Source: Rodentolepis nana (taxonomy: Eukaryota; Platyhelminthes; Cestoda; Cyclophyllidea; Hymenolepididae). From it: a stretch of 12,564 nt of DNA. Under the pieces are notes generated by a model that saw only the letters and a list, made by a program, of their open reading frames with translations, searched no databases and was not told where the DNA came from. The position numbers were made by a program, and so were the translations under genes. The stretch lies in assembly GCA_900617975.1 (NCBI GenBank), contig UZAE01001572.1, forward strand, positions 1 to 12,564, read 5' to 3'. Each line of letters begins with the position of its first letter. Positions within the stretch are counted from its first letter, which is position 1. Below are positions 9,642 to 12,564 of the stretch, one piece after another.

Positions 9642-10345
9642 ATGTTGCTGACTGGTGAGATGGCACTAACTTCAGTGGATTATCTCAATCGAACATTTCC
9701 CCTCATCTATCCCCTTACCGTTCAACCACAAACTCCATCTTCAGATGCGCAATCAATCATTCTCATCACCATCATTGGCTGTGCTGTTGGAATAGGGATT
9801 GGCTTGATTAGAAAACTCATTGGTGGATCTCGGCAATGCAGAACTATCATCTTCGCTGAAGTTCACGATATACTGAATGAGGGTTGGTGTTCTAACACCT
9901 TCAGTTTAATCAATATGTCTTCAAATATTGATATAATTTCATTTTAATTCCATTAGATTACGAAGCAGTGGAGATCATTAATCAGCCTCTATTAAGTAGT
10001 ATGGAGTCAATACTTAGTGAACAGGAAAATATACATTATTTCAGCGTGAGAGCATCTGTTGTTTAGACCTTCAATGAAACTTCAGGATCTAAAAATGGTA
10101 AGCACTCAAGTTCTTTTAGTTTAATAGTACTCCAGTTATAATATATTTTCGACAAAGCCATTCTATCATCCGCAAGTTTGTGCACGATTTTCTTTCATCA
10201 CTTTATTCTTTGGGTGAACATAATCGCTTGCTTCCAGACAGAAGTTATGGAAGGATTACCTCTAAGGCCATTAAATCAGAAAGGCGCTGACGTGTTATTA
10301 GTTATGAGAACTACAAAACTGGTTCAGTTTTGTGGCAAAGTTTAG
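9642..10345 (+). CDS. Small single-pass membrane protein, possibly Coa1/Tim21-like (4 exons)
   Basis: Coding exons are 9642-9882, 9957-10045, 10086-10097 and 10238-10345, giving 450 nt (149 aa). Introns are 74, 40 and 140 nt, all GT-AG with consistent phases (1, 0, 0). A transmembrane segment rich in Ile and Gly spans about 38-56 and is followed by basic residues. A helix-like stretch ends in NQPL (89-92), and a short beta-rich part includes GLPL (120-123) and NQKGADVLLV (127-136). One N-terminal membrane span, a helix ending in a Gly/Asn-x-Pro-Leu motif and a KG-containing strand pair is the layout of the mitochondrial inner-membrane Coa1/Tim21 family, which serves respiratory-complex assembly and import. 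Similarity is judged by eye against human COA1 (146 aa) and is weak; the last conserved part of COA1 is missing. ATG at 9660 (143 aa) or 9555 (178 aa) are alternative starts. The gene is well supported; the family is tentative. Confidence 0.7.
10086..10097 (+). other. 12-nt microexon of the Coa1/Tim21-like gene
   Basis: The sequence GATCTAAAAATG (Asp-Leu-Lys-Met) lies between AACTTCAG and GTAAGC, a good acceptor and a strong donor. The preceding 40-nt intron starts GTGAGA. Both flanking introns are phase 0, so including or skipping it keeps the frame. Without it, exon 2 would join 10238 directly, also in frame. Confidence 0.55.
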
Positions 10346-10353
10346 CTTTACTT

Positions 10354-10359
10354 AATAAA
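10354..10359 (+). promoter_or_regulatory. Polyadenylation signal AATAAA
   Basis: A canonical AATAAA starts 9 nt after the TAG stop at 10343-10345. This supports 10345 as the real end of the gene and implies a very short 3' untranslated region. Confidence 0.6.
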
Positions 10360-11336
10360 TATTGAATACCAAATACGTATTTTTCTTGTATAGCCCAAAA
10401 GATATGCTAAGAAAAAAGAAATTAAATATGGAATTACACTGTCCGTTCTCCGGTGTTAGCAATACACAAAAATAGTACATAGCAATAATTTTGAAGTGAA
10501 GAATGCGTCTTTTCTTTCATTTTTGCGTGCTTCTCCCATAGAATGTAATTGATTTGATATTAGTGGATATAAAAAAAGATAAAATAAGCCTGAGTTTGAA
10601 AGCAAATTGTTCTAGAAACTTGTATGATACTTAGCAACCTTATTCAAATCTAGATGTAGATCGCTTCTTCATAAATGGTAATGACAGACTTAGGAATTTA
10701 GGGTTTCTATTTTTTGTTATTACTTCTAGTATTAATCTAGTATTAATCGCATGTTTCCTGAGGGAACTCATGCTTATGCAATGCGCAGTCCAATGATTGG
10801 TCTGTTAATGTTCATACTTAATTTGCCCATTCAGATTGGTATTCTTCTTTCAATATTCAAAATACTAGCTAGGAGATAATAATTTACTTGATTGTTAATA
10901 TGGCGGAGATCAGAAGAGCCAGTGGCTAGTGATATTTCTACCAACTGTTCTAACAACTAACCACTTGGAACATTTTAAGAATATTTGCCAGTTTAAGAAT
11001 GCCAGTAATAATAACCACTGTTGTGTGCAAATATCCCCTTAAACTCTGCTGCTGTAACCTATTTGTTTCATCATTTATTCCGCCATCTGTATAACTTACG
11101 GATAAGACACAATTTTATTTTCGAAGTCTTAATAGGTCCCTATAGGTAAAATTTATGAGAACCGCTAGCATTTATGACCTCCATTTATGCCTAAATAATA
11201 ACCTAAGGCCAACAGAAAAGACAGGCATTAAAGTCTGTTTGAAAATAATCTCCACTTTCCAGGAGGCCTCTTGGTCGTTGCGTCGGAATCTTAAAGCAAT
11301 CAATTGAATAAATATTTACATTGTACTGTAAAACAA

Positions 11337-11364
11337 CCCCACCCCACATCCACCCACCCTACCC
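11337..11364 (-). other. Potential G-quadruplex motif
   Basis: On the minus strand five G runs follow each other as GGG-TA-GGG-T-GGG, then a 7-nt spacer, then GGGG-T-GGGG. Any four consecutive runs satisfy the usual quadruplex rule of G3 or more with loops of 1-7 nt. The plus strand is the matching C-rich strand. It is isolated in strongly AT-rich DNA. Confidence 0.7.
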
Positions 11365-12311
11365 TCTATGTGAAGCTAAATTTTATATTAAACTCACAGC
11401 AGCTTACATTGCCTCCAAATATGGCACAAAACAAAAATGGCATATTTGTTTGAACTTTCGTTGACACGAAATGGCGAAAGACAATAACCTTTTAAATGAA
11501 ATTAATTAGTTAAACTAGTGAATTTGCAACCAACTTTAAATTTATAAGTATCGGTCTTGAAGCAAAGGAAAGAACAGATTAACCAAGATTGGATGAGTTG
11601 TCTTACAATTCATTCTTTGATTTTATAGCAGGAGGATCGTAAGGAGATGCTAATTTTCTTTTCAATTTCATGAAATCATCAACATCAAAATATGAATACT
11701 TAACTGCTGAGAATGTGTCGAAATCGCAACTGTGTAAAAAAGGTAAATAAAGTATTGAGGTCGAAATTGAAGCATTAGAAAATTTAGGTGTTAGGGCATA
11801 GAGGTTTGAAATTCGATAATCCTGTCTAATATGAAAAGGTATGTTAAGAAGAGGTAACCCGTGATGCCATATAATCTAGGGCACTTGATTCTAAGTTTAG
11901 AATCGCTATCTATAATGTTAATTAAAGAAATATTATGTTCAAAATTCTAAAGGCATATACCCTTGACTTATGAAATATCATTCCACATTATAAATAAGAC
12001 TATCACTTATAGAAAATAAACTAGATTTAACTATAAGTCTTTGAGTGAGCCAATGTGCGAGAAATTTAGAAGGCCCTGATTAGTTAACTTAATTGATGGT
12101 TTTATCCTTCCACTTTTTGCTGATTTTTACCATTGGCTAAGTCAAGGAGACTGACAAAGACAATTTAAGCATAATCATATAACATTTTAAACATGGATGC
12201 ACTCAGCCAAGGTGAGAATAAGAAGGACATACGAGGTGTCAGACCCGTAGAAAAGTAGGCGAATTTATTGACATAAATATGAAGTGAATATAATAAGTGT
12301 TACTTTAGACA

Positions 12312-12359
12312 ACAATGGGGTGTGCGATAGACTTACCTACACGTGGTGCACCCCATTGT
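12312..12359. repeat. 11-bp inverted repeat at the start of repeat copy 3
   Basis: ACAATGGGGTG (12312-12322) and CACCCCATTGT (12349-12359) are perfect reverse complements around a 26-nt loop. Five bases of the left arm come from the flanking DNA and part of the right arm from the deletion junction, so it is specific to this copy. The inner GGGGTG/CACCC pairing is present in the other copies too. Confidence 0.7.
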
Positions 12360-12564
12360 ATGTCATATTCGACTACTTCACAGTACTCACCTCACCCTTT
12401 TCCACTTTTGTGTCTATCTCTTTTACATCTTTGAAACTCTCTTCTGTTCCCCCTCTCCCTCTCGACTTGTTTCACTTTGATGTTCCTCCTCCTCTGTGAA
12501 GCCTGAAGTCAATTAAAGGGCTAATGATAACTTTCACAGCGCCTGCCATTTGATATAAATAAAT
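12317..12564 (+). repeat. Dispersed SINE-like repeat, copy 3 (cut by window end)
   Basis: The copy opens with GGGGTGTGCGATAGACTTAC and reaches the AAAT-type tail at the last base of the window. It follows copies 1 and 2 closely in the pyrimidine-rich middle and the GCCTGAAGTC block. It lacks an internal segment: GTGCACCC runs straight into CATTGTATGTC, which removes 77 nt relative to copy 1 and 55 nt relative to copy 2. The lost part includes the B-box-like CTTCAA stretch. Confidence 0.85.

Larger units (their letters stand above)
10346..12316. other. Non-coding stretch, no supported gene
   Basis: AT-rich sequence with frequent stops. Small coding-like islands occur at 10751-10879 and 11263-11307, but none can be joined into a gene. 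A direct repeat of TCTAGTATTAA stands at 10725-10746. The C-rich tract at 11337-11364 is listed separately. Acceptor-like T-rich runs ending in AG occur near 10393 and 11631, followed by short open frames of about 15-26 codons without family features. Confidence 0.45.

Noticed and set aside
10751..10879. Plus-strand 42-codon frame starting MFPEGTH, recalling the FPEGTR motif of glycerolipid acyltransferases
   Set aside because: The residues after the motif do not follow the acyltransferase pattern (no Phe-Lys-x-Gly-Ala), and an open frame of this length is expected by chance among many frames in this composition.

Overview
The window looks like nuclear DNA of a flatworm (Platyhelminthes), more likely a cestode than a fluke. 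It is AT-rich and holds two spliced protein-coding genes. Their introns fall mostly into two size classes, 34-40 nt (six introns) and about 75 nt (two introns), with one of 140 nt and one of 338 nt. Introns this short, in roughly these two classes, are a recalled feature of tapeworm genomes. The taxon call is inference; the intron coordinates are read directly and supported by reading frame and protein content.

Layout: (1) 4-327, first copy of a roughly 300-bp dispersed repeat with an AAAT-type tail. (2) 344-2903, no supported gene. (3) 2904-4540, minus strand, a complete eight-exon VAP gene (VAPA/VAPB family, ER membrane contact-site receptor) of 347 aa. It carries two tandem MSP domains, a short coiled coil and a C-terminal tail anchor. 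(4) 4541-5419, upstream flank with a possible TATA box. (5) 5420-5718, second repeat copy. (6) 5719-9633, mostly AT-rich non-coding DNA with a GC-richer, inverted-repeat-rich island at about 7133-7330. (7) 9642-10345, plus strand, a four-exon gene for a small single-pass membrane protein that resembles the mitochondrial Coa1/Tim21 family and includes a 12-nt microexon. (8) 10346-12316, no supported gene, with a strong G-quadruplex motif at 11337-11364. (9) 12317-12564, third repeat copy, cut by the window end.

The most notable point is the VAP gene. Its second MSP domain repeats the intron positions and phases of the first (phase 1 and phase 0), so the two look like an exon-level tandem duplication. 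The second copy has lost residues equivalent to the FFAT-contacting Lys/Met pair of VAPB, which suggests one canonical and one divergent binding module in the same protein. No operon-like link between the two genes is visible; they lie on opposite strands about 5 kb apart.
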